From an uncultured Holophagaceae bacterium (GTDB lineage Bacteria; Acidobacteriota; Holophagae; Holophagales; Holophagaceae), in the NCBI GenBank assembly GCA_903840385.1, contig CAIMFT010000203.1, positions 1 to 38,836 of the forward strand: a stretch of DNA of 38,836 nt, written 5' to 3'. The stretch's first letter is position 1. Every line of letters starts with the position of its first letter. The notes beneath the pieces are model-generated. The model did not search any database, had not been told where the DNA came from, and saw nothing but the letters and a program-made list of their open reading frames with translations. Shown piece by piece: positions 1-9,045 of the stretch. A program made the position numbers and the translations under genes.

Positions 1-364
1 CCTGGTGGTCGTAGCCACCCCGGGGCGGCAGGGGGCCCGCGGCGGGGTCGAAGGTGAGCTGGCGGGGGATGCCGCCTGTGCTGGGGATCCCATAGACCTG
101 CTCATCCCCGTCGTACTGGCCCGTGAAGGCGATCCACTTGCCGTCGGGGCTGAACTTGGCGAAGACCTCCAGGCCCGGATGGGCGGTGAGCCGGGTGGCC
201 AGGCCACCGGCGGTGCTGGCGGACCAGAGGTCCCCCCCGTGGGTGAACACCACCCGATCCCCGCTGATGTCGGGGAAGCGCAGCAGCTTGGTCTGGGCCT
301 GGGCGGAGACGGCGAGCGCGAGGGTGAGCAGGACCCAGCGGGAGGGGGAGGGGCGGCCGGACAT
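1..364 (-). CDS. Tricorn-like protease / PD40 beta-propeller protein, N-terminal part
   Basis: The reading frame begins at ATG 364 on the minus strand and runs off the left edge, so only about 121 N-terminal residues are visible. A good ribosome site (GAGGTGAT) precedes the start. The protein opens with a basic n-region and a hydrophobic stretch ending in AQAQT, a likely signal peptide. Next come repeats of the WD40-like PD40 type: [13 protein letters not shown], then [21 protein letters not shown] and a following STGG-x-PRQLT. This is the usual start of periplasmic tricorn-like proteins, in which a beta-propeller precedes a PDZ and an S41 serine-protease domain; the protease part lies outside the window. 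TolB-like or dipeptidyl-peptidase propellers start similarly, so the protease assignment is probable rather than proven. Confidence 0.7.
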   Translation of the reverse strand, partial: MSGRPSPSRWVLLTLALAVSAQAQTKLLRFPDISGDRVVFTHGGDLWSASTAGGLATRLTAHPGLEVFAKFSPDGKWIAFTGQYDGDEQVYGIPSTGGIPRQLTFDPAAGPLPPRGGYDHQ

Positions 365-419
365 GGGATCACCTCGAAGAAAGGGAACCCATTGTAAGAC
401 GATGCACGCGCCCCGGGGG

Positions 420-2006
420 CTACAACCGGAAGCCCTTCACAACCTGGCGGAGCCCTTCGGCCACCCGGGAGAGCTCTTCGGAGGTAAGGGTCACCTCCCG
501 CACGGTGGTGGCCAGCTGATTCGTGGCGGCGGCGTTGTGCGCCAGACGGTCCTGGGTCTTGACCATGAGCCCCTCCACCCGGGCGCTGCTGGCGGCCTCA
601 GCCTGGTCCAGCTTGTCGACCTCCTCCACATTGAGGGCGATGGCGGCGATCTGGGTGCGGATGGAGTGGAGGTTCTGCAGGGTCTCAGCCACGCGGCTGG
701 TGCCCCCGGACACGGTCTCCTGAGCCTGCACGATGAGCTGCTCGATGTCCTTGGCGGCCCGGGCGCTGCGCTCCGCCAGCTTGCGCACTTCCTCGGCCAC
801 CACCGAGAAGCCCCGGCCGTGAGCCCCCGCCTTGGCGGCCTCGATGGCCGCGTTCAGGCTGAGCAGGTTGGTCTGGGTGGCGATGTCCTGGATCACCTTC
901 ACGGCCCGGAAGATCTCCCCGGTGACCTGCTGGATGCCATCCATGCCCTGAGCCAGGGACTGGCCCGAGCGGGCCCCCTGCTCCGTGGCCGTCACTGCCT
1001 CAGTGGTGCGGTCGCCCACTTCCCGGGTCTGGACGCTCACATCCCCCAGGCTGCGGCTGAGGGACCGCATCTCCTGCACCACCTGGTCGCCGGACTGCCG
1101 GAGGGTCTCGCCCACCTGGGCGATGCCTTCGACGGTCGCCACCATCTGCTCGGCCGATGCCGTCAGCTCCGTGCTGCCTGAAGCCACGCGGTCCGCCAGC
1201 TCACTCACCTCGAGCACAATCTTGCGCAGGCCAGCGTTGTAGTCGTTGAAGGCCTGGACGGCCTCGCCGATCTCATCCTCCGCCTCCACGGGCAGCTGCC
1301 GGGAGAGGTCGCTGGTGCGCAGCCCCTTCACCAGGTGCCAAAGGGGACGGGCGATCTGGGCGGCAAACTTCAGGGACAGGAAGAAGATCACCAGGGACAG
1401 GACCAGGGTCACCCCCAGCATCCAGATGAAGGTGGTGCGGACCTCCGCCTTCACATCGTCCACATAGACGCCAGCCCCCAGCACCCAGCCCCAGGGGGCA
1501 AAGCGCTTCACGAAGGACACCTTGGGGAGCAGCCCCTCCTGGCCGGGCCGGGGCCAGTCATAGGACAGAAAGCCGCCCTCCGCAGGGGCCGCCGTCCGGT
1601 CCAGATCCCGGAACAGCTTGGCCAGGCGGGGCTCCAGGGTGTCTGTGGGCTTGCCCACCAGGTCGGCGCTGGGGTGCTGCAGAATCCGTGGGCCCTCCGT
1701 CTGGATCCAGAGGTAGTTCTGCCCTTCGAAGTGGAGGGTTGCGATCAGCTCCTTGGCCCGCAGCTCCGCATACTCCCGGGTCCGACGGCCGGCCTGGACC
1801 TCCTTTTCCTGACTCTCGAGGATGCCCATGGCCAGCTCGACCACATTGCGGATCCCCCCCTGGCGGCTGCTCATGGCAGCCCGCTCCAGGCGCGGCAGGA
1901 AGACCAGGAAGAGCAGGGCCAGGAATAAGCCGATGGGCAGGAGGCTGTGCAGCACCACCCGGGTCGCAATCCGCTGGGCCCGCTTCCGCAACTTGTCGTA
2001 CACCAT
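420..2006 (-). CDS. Methyl-accepting chemotaxis protein with periplasmic Cache domain
   Basis: A transmembrane chemoreceptor of 528 residues that should signal to CheA/CheW. TM1 lies at about residues 16-38. A periplasmic single-Cache domain follows (about 55-190), with the typical NYLWIQ and [20 protein letters not shown] segments. TM2 is at about 193-213, a HAMP linker at 214-266, and the cytoplasmic MCP signalling domain at about 300-500. The signalling hairpin is clear around 375-415 ([17 protein letters not shown], then [18 protein letters not shown]). No C-terminal CheR-tethering pentapeptide is seen. The start at 2006 has a purine-rich site (AGGGGGGT) directly upstream. Its ligand cannot be read; small organic acids are common for this sensor class. 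It is divergent from xseA, and no che genes lie nearby. Confidence 0.93.
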   Translation of the reverse strand: MVYDKLRKRAQRIATRVVLHSLLPIGLFLALLFLVFLPRLERAAMSSRQGGIRNVVELAMGILESQEKEVQAGRRTREYAELRAKELIATLHFEGQNYLWIQTEGPRILQHPSADLVGKPTDTLEPRLAKLFRDLDRTAAPAEGGFLSYDWPRPGQEGLLPKVSFVKRFAPWGWVLGAGVYVDDVKAEVRTTFIWMLGVTLVLSLVIFFLSLKFAAQIARPLWHLVKGLRTSDLSRQLPVEAEDEIGEAVQAFNDYNAGLRKIVLEVSELADRVASGSTELTASAEQMVATVEGIAQVGETLRQSGDQVVQEMRSLSRSLGDVSVQTREVGDRTTEAVTATEQGARSGQSLAQGMDGIQQVTGEIFRAVKVIQDIATQTNLLSLNAAIEAAKAGAHGRGFSVVAEEVRKLAERSARAAKDIEQLIVQAQETVSGGTSRVAETLQNLHSIRTQIAAIALNVEEVDKLDQAEAASSARVEGLMVKTQDRLAHNAAATNQLATTVREVTLTSEELSRVAEGLRQVVKGFRL

Positions 2007-2120
2007 ACCCCCCTGACGGCTTCAGCTGGCTTATCTGCTTCTCTTCGGCAGGTCTCATCCGACCTTGAAAAAACCGTGCCTTTGAAGCAGGGTGGCGGCG
2101 GGCCGTGCGATGATGCGGGG

Positions 2121-3431
2121 ATGGACGCGCCGCTCTCCGTCAAGCGCCTGCTGGAGCAGATCAAGGCCCGCATCGAGCCCCCCTTTGCGGCGGCCTGTGT
2201 GGTGGGCGAGGTCTCGAACTTCAAGGTCTCCGGCAAGCACTGGTACTTCACCCTGAAGGAAGATGGCGCCGCCCTCTCCTGTGCGGTCTGGGGCAGCCAG
2301 CAGCGCTTCCTGCAGCACCGGCCGGCTGATGGCCAGCGGGTGATCCTCAAGGGCAGTCTGGACCTCTACGTGGTCGGGGGCAGCCTGAAGCTCATCGTCA
2401 GCCACTGCGAGCCCGCCGGGGCGGGGGACCTGCAGGCTCGCCTGCGCCAGCTGGAAGCAGAGCTCCGGGCGCAGGGCTGGTTCGATCGCCCCAAGCGCCC
2501 CGTGCCGCCCTTCCCTCAGCGGCTGGGGGTGGTGGCGGCCCTGGGTGGGGCGGCTCTGCGGGATGTGCTGGAGGTCACGGCCCGCCGGGCCCCCGGCATC
2601 CACATCCTGGTGGCCACTGCAGCCGCCCAGGGCGAGCGCTGCGTCCCCGAGACCCTGCTGGCCCTGGAGGAGCTCCAGGATCCCCACTGGGGCTGCGATG
2701 CCATTCTGCTGGTGCGGGGCGGCGGCAGCCTGGAGGACCTCTGGGCCTTCAACGACCCGGCCCTGGTGAAGGCCGTGGTCCAGTGCCGCCTCCCGGTGAT
2801 CACCGGGGTGGGGCACGAGATCGACACCACCCTCGTGGACCTGGCGGCGGACCGCCGCGCCGCCACCCCCAGCCAGGCGGCGGAGCTGGCCACCCCGGAC
2901 CGGCAGGCCCTGGCCGCCGACCTGCGTCGGCGGACCGAGACCCTCGCAGACCGCATGCACTGGCGCCTGCAGGGCCTGGAGACCACCCTCAACCTCCACG
3001 TGGACCAGGGTCTGCTGCGCACCGAGCCCCTCGCCCCCGCCGCCCGGCGCCTGGCCGCCCTGGCCCAGCGCCTGGCTCTGGCCCACCCGGTCCGGGGGCT
3101 GGATGCCGCCGCCGCCCGGGCGGCCCTGCTGCGTCAGCGCCTCCTCCACGCCGGGCGTCGGGTGGCCCGGGAGGCCGACCTGCCGCGGGTCGGCGAGGCC
3201 CAGCGCCGCCTCATCCCCGCAGCCCTGCGCACCTTCCAGCGCCTGGAGCAGCGCCTGGCGGTGCTCAGCCAGCGCCTCCAGGGCCTGGACCCAACCGGCC
3301 CCCTCCAGCGGGGCTTTGTCCTCGCCCTGGGGGCCGACGGCCGACCAGCGACCCGCTCTGCTGACCTCCCGCTGGGGGCGACCCTGCGCCTGCGCTGGCA
3401 GGACTGTGAGCGGAAGGCCACCCTGGACTGA
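2121..3431 (+). CDS. xseA: Exodeoxyribonuclease VII large subunit
   Basis: The catalytic subunit of exonuclease VII, which with XseB degrades single-stranded DNA to oligonucleotides. The frame is open from 1947, but homology starts at MDAPLSVKRLLEQIK (ATG 2121), giving 436 residues, normal for the family. An N-terminal OB-fold covers about 5-100 (GEVSNFKVSGKHWYFTLKE) and the nuclease domain follows. Residues equivalent to the essential ones of E. coli XseA are present: Asp148 (in RDVL), Arg199 (RGGGSLEDLW), and His232 and Asp235 (GHEID). The usual SPTGAA segment reads ALGGAA here, a mild departure. The C-terminal half is the expected Arg/Leu-rich helical region. No xseB follows; the next gene is a histidine kinase 51 bases on, so the small subunit must be encoded elsewhere. 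Confidence 0.93.
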   Translation: MDAPLSVKRLLEQIKARIEPPFAAACVVGEVSNFKVSGKHWYFTLKEDGAALSCAVWGSQQRFLQHRPADGQRVILKGSLDLYVVGGSLKLIVSHCEPAGAGDLQARLRQLEAELRAQGWFDRPKRPVPPFPQRLGVVAALGGAALRDVLEVTARRAPGIHILVATAAAQGERCVPETLLALEELQDPHWGCDAILLVRGGGSLEDLWAFNDPALVKAVVQCRLPVITGVGHEIDTTLVDLAADRRAATPSQAAELATPDRQALAADLRRRTETLADRMHWRLQGLETTLNLHVDQGLLRTEPLAPAARRLAALAQRLALAHPVRGLDAAAARAALLRQRLLHAGRRVAREADLPRVGEAQRRLIPAALRTFQRLEQRLAVLSQRLQGLDPTGPLQRGFVLALGADGRPATRSADLPLGATLRLRWQDCERKATLD

Positions 3432-3482
3432 CCAGATCTCAGCCTGGACCCACCCTGAGTCGATAGAGGACTAGGCAGGGAT

Positions 3483-6080
3483 ATGGGTAAAATCACTTTT
3501 CTACCATCCAGAATGAAGCAGCTATTGGCGGTTTTCGCGACGGTCGTTCTGGGCATGCCCCAGCTTCTGGCCGCACCCCGCCGAGCGGTGACCGTTGCTG
3601 TGTTCCCCCATGCCCCAGCCCTGTCCATGGGCGCAGATGGGACAGCCCAGGGCTTCTATGCGGACATGCTCCGCGAAGTGGCCGCTCGGGAGGGCTGGGA
3701 CCTGCGCTTCGTGCCAGGCACCTTCCAGGAGGGCCTCGACCGCCTCCGGGCTGGGCAAGCCGACCTCCACACCAGCGTCGCCCTGACCCCCGCCCGCAGC
3801 CTCTACCTGGACTATGGAAAAGAGTCCTCCTTTACGGTCTGGAGCATCCTCTACGCCCATCCCAGTGCCAAGATCCAGACCGTGCTGGACGTGCTGGACC
3901 GCCGCATCGGCCTCATGCGCGGGGATGTGAACGGCGACCACTTCCGCGACCTCTGCGCCCGCTTCAACATCAAGGTCACCTACGTGGAATACGGCAGCTT
4001 CGAGGACGTCCTGCGGGCCGCCGAGAGCGGGCAGGTGGATGGGGGGGTGGTCACCAATGTCTTCGGCTATTCGCAGGAGTCACGCTTCCGGGTAGAGCGG
4101 ACCCCGGTCGTCTTCAGCCCCTTCGACACCTTCTTCGCCACCACCAAGGGGCACAACGCCGATCTGCTGAAGGCCCTGGACACCTACCTCGCCGAAGGCA
4201 AGCGGGACGGTGATTCCAGCTATCGTCAGACCCTCAACCGATGGCTGGCGCCCCAGATGAAGCCAGGCCTGCCGAGCTGGCTGGTTCCCATGGGGTTGGG
4301 GGTCCTGGCCGCCCTCGCCTTGGCGATCCTTGCGGCCCTGGCCTTCCGGCGCCAGGTGGACGCCGCCACGGCCGAGATCCGGGCCCTGAACGTCGGCCTG
4401 GAGCGAGAGCTCTCCGAGCGGCGCCGCATGGAGGCCCAGATCCTCGACGTGGCCAGCGGTGTCTCGGGTTCCTACGGCGAGTCTTTCTTCCAGGATCTGG
4501 TGCTGCACCTGGCCCAGGCCATCGGCGCGGACGGTGCCTTCATTGGCGAGACCGTCACGGTGGACGGCGTGAAGCGCATCCGCACCCTGGCCGTCTCCCT
4601 GGACGGCGCCCCCGGCCATAAGCTCGACTACCCCGTCACCGGCTCGCCCTGCGAGCAGGCCCTGGCGGGCGAGCTCTGCATTGTTCCCACGAACGCCCAG
4701 CAGCGCTATCCGGACTTCGGACTGCTCAAGGAGGTGCAGGCCGACGCCTACATCGGCGCCCCCCTCCTGGACTCCCAGAACCGGGTGACGGGCATCCTGG
4801 TGGTGATCCACCGGAGCCCCCTCCCCGCCCCGGCGGAGGCCGGCTCCCTGCTCCGGATCTTTTCCACCCGGGCGGCGACGGAGCTGGAGCGCCGCAGCAG
4901 TGAAGGGGAGCGACTGCTCCTGGAGCGCCAGATGCAGCACGCCCAGAAGCTGGAGAGCCTCGGTGTGCTGGCGGGCGGCATTGCGCACGACTTCAACAAC
5001 CTGCTCACGGCGATGCTCGGCCAGATGAATGTCGCCCAGACCAAGCTGGCTCCGGAGTCCCCCGCCCTGCCCCACCTGGAGCGCCTGGAGCGCATCATCC
5101 ACCGGGCCGCAGACCTCACCCGCCAGATGCTGGCGTACTCCGGCAAGGGGCGCTTCGTGGTGCGGTCCCACGATCTCAACCTGGTGGCTCGGGAGGTGAC
5201 CCACCTGCTGGAGGTCTCCATCTCCAAGAAGATCGCCCTGCGCTTTGACCTGGCCAAGGGCCTCCCCCATGTGGAAGCCGATGCGGCGCAGATCCAGCAG
5301 GTGATCATGAACCTCGTGACCAACGCCGCCGACGCCATCGGCGATCAGGAGGGCATCATCCGGCTGACCACCAGGAGCCTCCACCTGGACCGCGCCTATC
5401 TGGATCAGGTCTTCCAGGGCCAGGACCTCCTGCCCGGCTCCTACGTCACCCTCGAGGTGAGCGACACCGGGTGCGGCATGACCAGCAGTGTGAAGGACCG
5501 CATCTTTGAGCCCTTCTTCACCACCAAAGTGACCGGGCGGGGCCTGGGACTCTCGGCCACCATGGGCATCCTCAAGGGGCACCGCGACGGCATGTACATC
5601 GACAGCGAACCAGGCCGCGGAACCACCTTCAAGCTGCTGTTTCCCACCACCGAGGCGGAGTACGAGGAGGCGGCGCTGGTGTCGAACAGCTCCGCCCGGG
5701 CCAGCCGGGCAACGGTGCTGCTGGTGGACGATGAGGAGATGATTCGCGAGGCCGCCACGGCGGTCCTGGAGTCGCTGGGGCTGACGGTGATCGCCGCCTG
5801 CGATGGGCGGGAGGCCGTGGCGGTGGTGCAGCGCGGGGACCCACAGGTGGATCTGGTCCTGATGGACCTCACCATGCCCCACATGGATGGCAGAGAGGCC
5901 TTTCAGATCATGCGGAGCCTCCGCCCGAACCTGCCGGTGATCCTCAGCAGCGGCTACAACGAGCAGGAGTCCATTCAGTCCTTCAGCGGCCGGGGCCTGG
6001 ATGCCTTCCTGCAGAAGCCCTACACCCTGCGTGCCCTCGAGCAGACCGTGTTCGACGTGCTCGCCCGCAACAAGAGCTAG
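3483..6080 (+). CDS. Hybrid sensor histidine kinase with solute-binding sensor, GAF and receiver domains
   Basis: An 865-residue membrane kinase. In order: signal peptide (about 1-31); periplasmic family-3 solute-binding domain (about 35-257, with GFYADMLREVAAREGW and the aromatic/acidic pattern of this fold); one TM helix (about 265-288); coiled coil (290-318); GAF domain (about 320-470); HisKA dimerisation domain with phosphoacceptor His502 in AHDFNNLL; HATPase_c with N-box around 610-618, DTGCGM at 661-666 and FEPFFTTK about 675; and a C-terminal receiver with Asp795. It should sense a small periplasmic ligand and phosphorylate its own receiver, probably for relay to a partner not encoded here. 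ATG 3483 is used, but ATG 3513 gives an equally good signal peptide, and a promoter-like TAAAAT lies between them. No dedicated response regulator is adjacent. Confidence 0.9.
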   Translation: MGKITFLPSRMKQLLAVFATVVLGMPQLLAAPRRAVTVAVFPHAPALSMGADGTAQGFYADMLREVAAREGWDLRFVPGTFQEGLDRLRAGQADLHTSVALTPARSLYLDYGKESSFTVWSILYAHPSAKIQTVLDVLDRRIGLMRGDVNGDHFRDLCARFNIKVTYVEYGSFEDVLRAAESGQVDGGVVTNVFGYSQESRFRVERTPVVFSPFDTFFATTKGHNADLLKALDTYLAEGKRDGDSSYRQTLNRWLAPQMKPGLPSWLVPMGLGVLAALALAILAALAFRRQVDAATAEIRALNVGLERELSERRRMEAQILDVASGVSGSYGESFFQDLVLHLAQAIGADGAFIGETVTVDGVKRIRTLAVSLDGAPGHKLDYPVTGSPCEQALAGELCIVPTNAQQRYPDFGLLKEVQADAYIGAPLLDSQNRVTGILVVIHRSPLPAPAEAGSLLRIFSTRAATELERRSSEGERLLLERQMQHAQKLESLGVLAGGIAHDFNNLLTAMLGQMNVAQTKLAPESPALPHLERLERIIHRAADLTRQMLAYSGKGRFVVRSHDLNLVAREVTHLLEVSISKKIALRFDLAKGLPHVEADAAQIQQVIMNLVTNAADAIGDQEGIIRLTTRSLHLDRAYLDQVFQGQDLLPGSYVTLEVSDTGCGMTSSVKDRIFEPFFTTKVTGRGLGLSATMGILKGHRDGMYIDSEPGRGTTFKLLFPTTEAEYEEAALVSNSSARASRATVLLVDDEEMIREAATAVLESLGLTVIAACDGREAVAVVQRGDPQVDLVLMDLTMPHMDGREAFQIMRSLRPNLPVILSSGYNEQESIQSFSGRGLDAFLQKPYTLRALEQTVFDVLARNKS
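3488..3493 (+). promoter_or_regulatory. Possible -10 element of the hybrid kinase
   Basis: TAAAAT lies 25 bases before the alternative start ATG 3513 and inside the first codons of the longer reading. It matches a -10 hexamer well, but no good -35 is visible. If it is used, transcription would begin near 3500 and only the 3513 start would be translated. The position relative to ATG 3513 matches similar hexamers upstream of other genes in the window. Confidence 0.3.
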
Positions 6081-6151
6081 GACCAGGCCCGGAGTGGGCT
6101 CCAGAGGCTCGGCAGCTGCAGGCGCTCCGGAGCCTCGGCCTGCGGGCGTGC

Positions 6152-6162
6152 TATGGTAAAAA
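6152..6162 (+). promoter_or_regulatory. Promoter-like TATGGTAAAAA upstream of first Ser/Thr kinase
   Basis: An A/T-rich island in otherwise GC-rich DNA contains TATGGT and, overlapping it, the extended -10 form TG-G-TAAAAA, 18-28 bases before ATG 6180. A further TATTCT at 6166-6171 sits 29 bases before the second in-frame ATG (6195). No convincing -35 is present. The second kinase has a matching TGGTAAAAT at the same relative place, which supports function. Confidence 0.4.
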
Positions 6163-6179
6163 AAATATTCTGGTGCTAG

Positions 6180-8957
6180 ATGCCCAACCCGCTAATGTCA
6201 GAACCCACAACCTCGCCAGAGGAACCGCTCCTGGAGCCGCTCACGCCGGTGGGGCGCTTCCGCATTGAGGGGCACCTGGGCCACGGCGGCATGGGTGAGG
6301 TGTACCGAGCCTGGGACCCAGTGCTGGAGCGCAGCGTGGCCCTCAAGCGGCTGCGCATCGGGGCCGCCCGGGACATGGGCGCCCCGGAGCGCTTCCGCCG
6401 CGAGGCCCTGGCCCTGGCCCAGCTGAACCATCCCAATGTCTGCCAGGTGCACGACTTGGTGGACGATCCCCTGGGCACCTTCATCGCCATGGAGCTGGTG
6501 GAGGGCAGCACCCTGGACCAGGCTGGGCCCGTCCTCACCCCCCGGGAGAAGCTCCAAGTGCTCCAGTACGTGGCGCAGGCCCTGGAGGCCACCCACGCCA
6601 AGGGCATCGTCCATCGGGACCTGAAGCCCAGGAACGTGATGGTCAACGAGCGCCAGCCCGGAGCTCCGCCCCGCGTGAAGGTGGTGGACTTCGGCCTGAT
6701 GCGCCTCCTCACCCAGAGCAGCCCGGCGGGGGCTCAGCCCCCCCAGGCTCCCGGCCGCAGCGCCCTGAGCGACCACCCGGAGGACTTCGAGGAGACCAGC
6801 CAGCTGCGCGTGGTCAGCGGGTCCTCAGACTATTCCGGGGACCAGCGGGGAGCTGGCTCAGGCACCGACTCCTCCAGCCAGCTCACCCAGAACGGCACCT
6901 TCATGGGCAGCCCCGGCTATGCCTCCCCGGAGCAGATCCAGGGCCAGTCCGTGGGCCCCGCCAGCGATGTGTTCTCACTGGGCATCCTGGCCTGGGAGCT
7001 CCTCACGGGCCAGCACCCCTTTGCCGGCGAGGGCCGGTCCCGCATGAAGGCCATCGTCCATGGCACCCGCCGGAAGTTCAAGGCCAAGGGGCTGCCTGCA
7101 GGCACCGAGGAACTTCTCAAGGGCATGCTGGAGAACCACCCCTTCAAACGACCCACCGCTGCCAAGGTGGCTGAGACCTTCCAGCACCTGCTCCGGCCTC
7201 GCCGTGCGCTCTGGTGGACCGCCGCCCTCCTGACGGTGGCCGTCCTGGCCGTGGCTGTGGGCGGCCTCCTGCCAGGCCTGCTCAACCACACCCCCCACCG
7301 CCTCGCCATCCTTCCCTTCATCAACGCCACCGGCGACAGCCGCTTCACAGGCCTCATCCAGCGCGCCCTGCCCGAGGACATCGGCTCCCGCCTGGCCGGC
7401 TCGGCTCACCTCCAGGTGGTCGAGCAGGAGACCCTGGCCCGGGCTGCCCGCAAGCTGAGCCTGGACCTGAGCCAGCCCCTGGATCCTGCCGCCCGCAAGC
7501 GCCTGGCCACCTACCTCAAGGTGGGCTTCTTGCTGCATGGCGATGTGCGCCAGGGGCCGGGACTCAGCCTGAACTATGTGCTGGAGGAGCCCTCCGGCCG
7601 GGTGCAGGTGCAGGGTCTCCTCAGCCCGGCCGGCCCACCCACCGTGGCCCTGCAGGCACTCCCCGGCGCCCTCGTGGAGGGGGTGCGGAAGAAGGTGGGT
7701 GCCACCGACCTCCAGACCTCACCTCCGGAGGCCGGCCTGAGCGGTGACGCGCTGGTGGCCTATGGCCAGGCCCTGGAGCTCATGGGCAAGGGCGCCTACA
7801 AAGAGGCCCTGCCCCTCATGCGCACCGCAGCTTTCCAAAACCCCCAGGCCGCGGGCCCGGTGGTGGGCTACGCCTCCTGCCTGTTCCGCACCGGAGACCC
7901 CGCCACGGATGTGGCCCTGCGGTGGGCGGTGAACACCGCCCGCCTGGTCAAGGACCGGTACCGGGAGGTCATCGCCCTCAAGGCCCTGGCCCTGCGGGAG
8001 CGCGAGCAGCGCCACCTGGACCTGGCCGTGGCCGCAGGCCGCGAGGGCGTGGCCCTGGCGGAGAAGGCCGGCTTCGAAGCGCAGCGGGTGGCCATCCTCA
8101 ACAACCTGGGCCTGGTGCTCCAGGACCAGGGCAAGCCCGCCGAAGCCGAAGCCTGCTACCGGCAGGCGGCCGAGGTGCAGCGGCGCCTGCCTGATCCCCA
8201 GGGCCTCGCCAACTCCATCAACAACCTCGCCATCCTGGCCCGCAACCGAGGCGCCTTCCCGGAGGCAGAGGCCCAGTACCGGGAGGCCCTGGCCCTGCAC
8301 CAGGCCCAGGAGAACCGCTACGGCGAAGCCCTGGCCCGCACCAACCTGGGAGACCTCACCCTCAGTGCCGGGCGCTTCCCGGAAGCCCTGGAGCACCTCA
8401 CCAAGGCGGACGCCCTCTACCAGCAGGTGGGCAACCGCACCGAGCGCGCCACCTGCCAGCTCAACCTGGGTGTGCTGCACCAGTGCCAGGGGGCCTTTGA
8501 GGCGGCGGAGTCGGCCTTCCAGACGGCCCGCGGGCTGGCAGAGGAGGCCCAGGCGCCACCCACCGCAGCCCTGGCGTGGTTCTACCTGGGCGGCCTCGCC
8601 CGGCAGCGCGGCCACATCGACGAGGCCGCCGCTCGCTACCAGGCCGCTCGGCAGCGCTTTGGCACCCTGGAGGGCAGCGACTCCGAGGTGGCCGACTGCT
8701 TGGCGGGCCTGGCAGAGTGCGCCCTCCAGCGGCGCTCACCCAGCCCGGCCGAGGCCGCCCGGCTCCTGCAGGATGCCGCTGCGAAGACCAAGGCTTCGGA
8801 CCCCTTCCTCCTCCGCGCCCGCTGGCGCCAGGCCCTTGGCGCAGGCCAGGAGGTCGCCGCTGCCAAGCTGCTGGGGGAGGCCCTGGAGGCTGCTCGGCGG
8901 GACCAACCAGAGGTGTGTCGGGAGCTCGAAGCCCTGCGCCCCCCTGTCGCCCGCTGA
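6180..8957 (+). CDS. Transmembrane Ser/Thr protein kinase with TPR tail (paralogue 1)
   Basis: A 925-residue Hanks-type (PknB-like) kinase. The catalytic domain covers about 25-335: glycine loop GHGGMGEVY, Lys56 in VALKRL, catalytic HRDLKPRN with Asp147, DFG at 170-172, and SPEQ at 249-252. A Ser/Thr/Pro/Gly-rich stretch of about 65 residues is inserted between DFG and the SPEQ motif, making the activation segment roughly three times the usual length. A single TM helix (about 345-368) leads to a TolB/FlgO-like module beginning RLAILPFINATGD, then about 350 residues of TPR repeats (NNLGLVLQDQGKPAEAE and similar) for protein contacts outside the membrane. Kinase domains are cytoplasmic in this architecture. 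It is a tandem paralogue of the next gene. ATG 6195 is an alternative start. Substrates cannot be inferred. Confidence 0.92.
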   Translation: MPNPLMSEPTTSPEEPLLEPLTPVGRFRIEGHLGHGGMGEVYRAWDPVLERSVALKRLRIGAARDMGAPERFRREALALAQLNHPNVCQVHDLVDDPLGTFIAMELVEGSTLDQAGPVLTPREKLQVLQYVAQALEATHAKGIVHRDLKPRNVMVNERQPGAPPRVKVVDFGLMRLLTQSSPAGAQPPQAPGRSALSDHPEDFEETSQLRVVSGSSDYSGDQRGAGSGTDSSSQLTQNGTFMGSPGYASPEQIQGQSVGPASDVFSLGILAWELLTGQHPFAGEGRSRMKAIVHGTRRKFKAKGLPAGTEELLKGMLENHPFKRPTAAKVAETFQHLLRPRRALWWTAALLTVAVLAVAVGGLLPGLLNHTPHRLAILPFINATGDSRFTGLIQRALPEDIGSRLAGSAHLQVVEQETLARAARKLSLDLSQPLDPAARKRLATYLKVGFLLHGDVRQGPGLSLNYVLEEPSGRVQVQGLLSPAGPPTVALQALPGALVEGVRKKVGATDLQTSPPEAGLSGDALVAYGQALELMGKGAYKEALPLMRTAAFQNPQAAGPVVGYASCLFRTGDPATDVALRWAVNTARLVKDRYREVIALKALALREREQRHLDLAVAAGREGVALAEKAGFEAQRVAILNNLGLVLQDQGKPAEAEACYRQAAEVQRRLPDPQGLANSINNLAILARNRGAFPEAEAQYREALALHQAQENRYGEALARTNLGDLTLSAGRFPEALEHLTKADALYQQVGNRTERATCQLNLGVLHQCQGAFEAAESAFQTARGLAEEAQAPPTAALAWFYLGGLARQRGHIDEAAARYQAARQRFGTLEGSDSEVADCLAGLAECALQRRSPSPAEAARLLQDAAAKTKASDPFLLRARWRQALGAGQEVAAAKLLGEALEAARRDQPEVCRELEALRPPVAR

Positions 8958-9015
8958 GCCCGATTGAGCAGGACGCCAAGCCGAAATTCAGAACAGGGAC
9001 CAGGCCCGCGGCCCG

Positions 9016-9024
9016 TGGTAAAAT
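9016..9024 (+). promoter_or_regulatory. Extended -10 promoter element (TGGTAAAAT) of second Ser/Thr kinase
   Basis: TG-G-TAAAAT is a near-consensus extended -10 and ends 21 bases before ATG 9046. It lies just after GACCAGGCCCG (from 8998), which also follows the hybrid kinase stop ahead of the first Ser/Thr kinase (from 6081). The upstream segment therefore appears to have been copied together with the gene. No -35 is evident, as is common for extended -10 promoters. Confidence 0.5.
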
Positions 9025-9045
9025 TTCGCAAAACCCAGGTGCCGA

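Noticed and set aside
1947..2120. Longer start of XseA
   Set aside because: Overlaps the divergent chemoreceptor gene start and adds residues not found in the family.
6088..6137. GAGGCTC/GAGCCTC stem between the hybrid kinase and first Ser/Thr kinase as a terminator
   Set aside because: Only 7 base pairs with a 19-base loop; the A-rich tract after it is better explained as a promoter.
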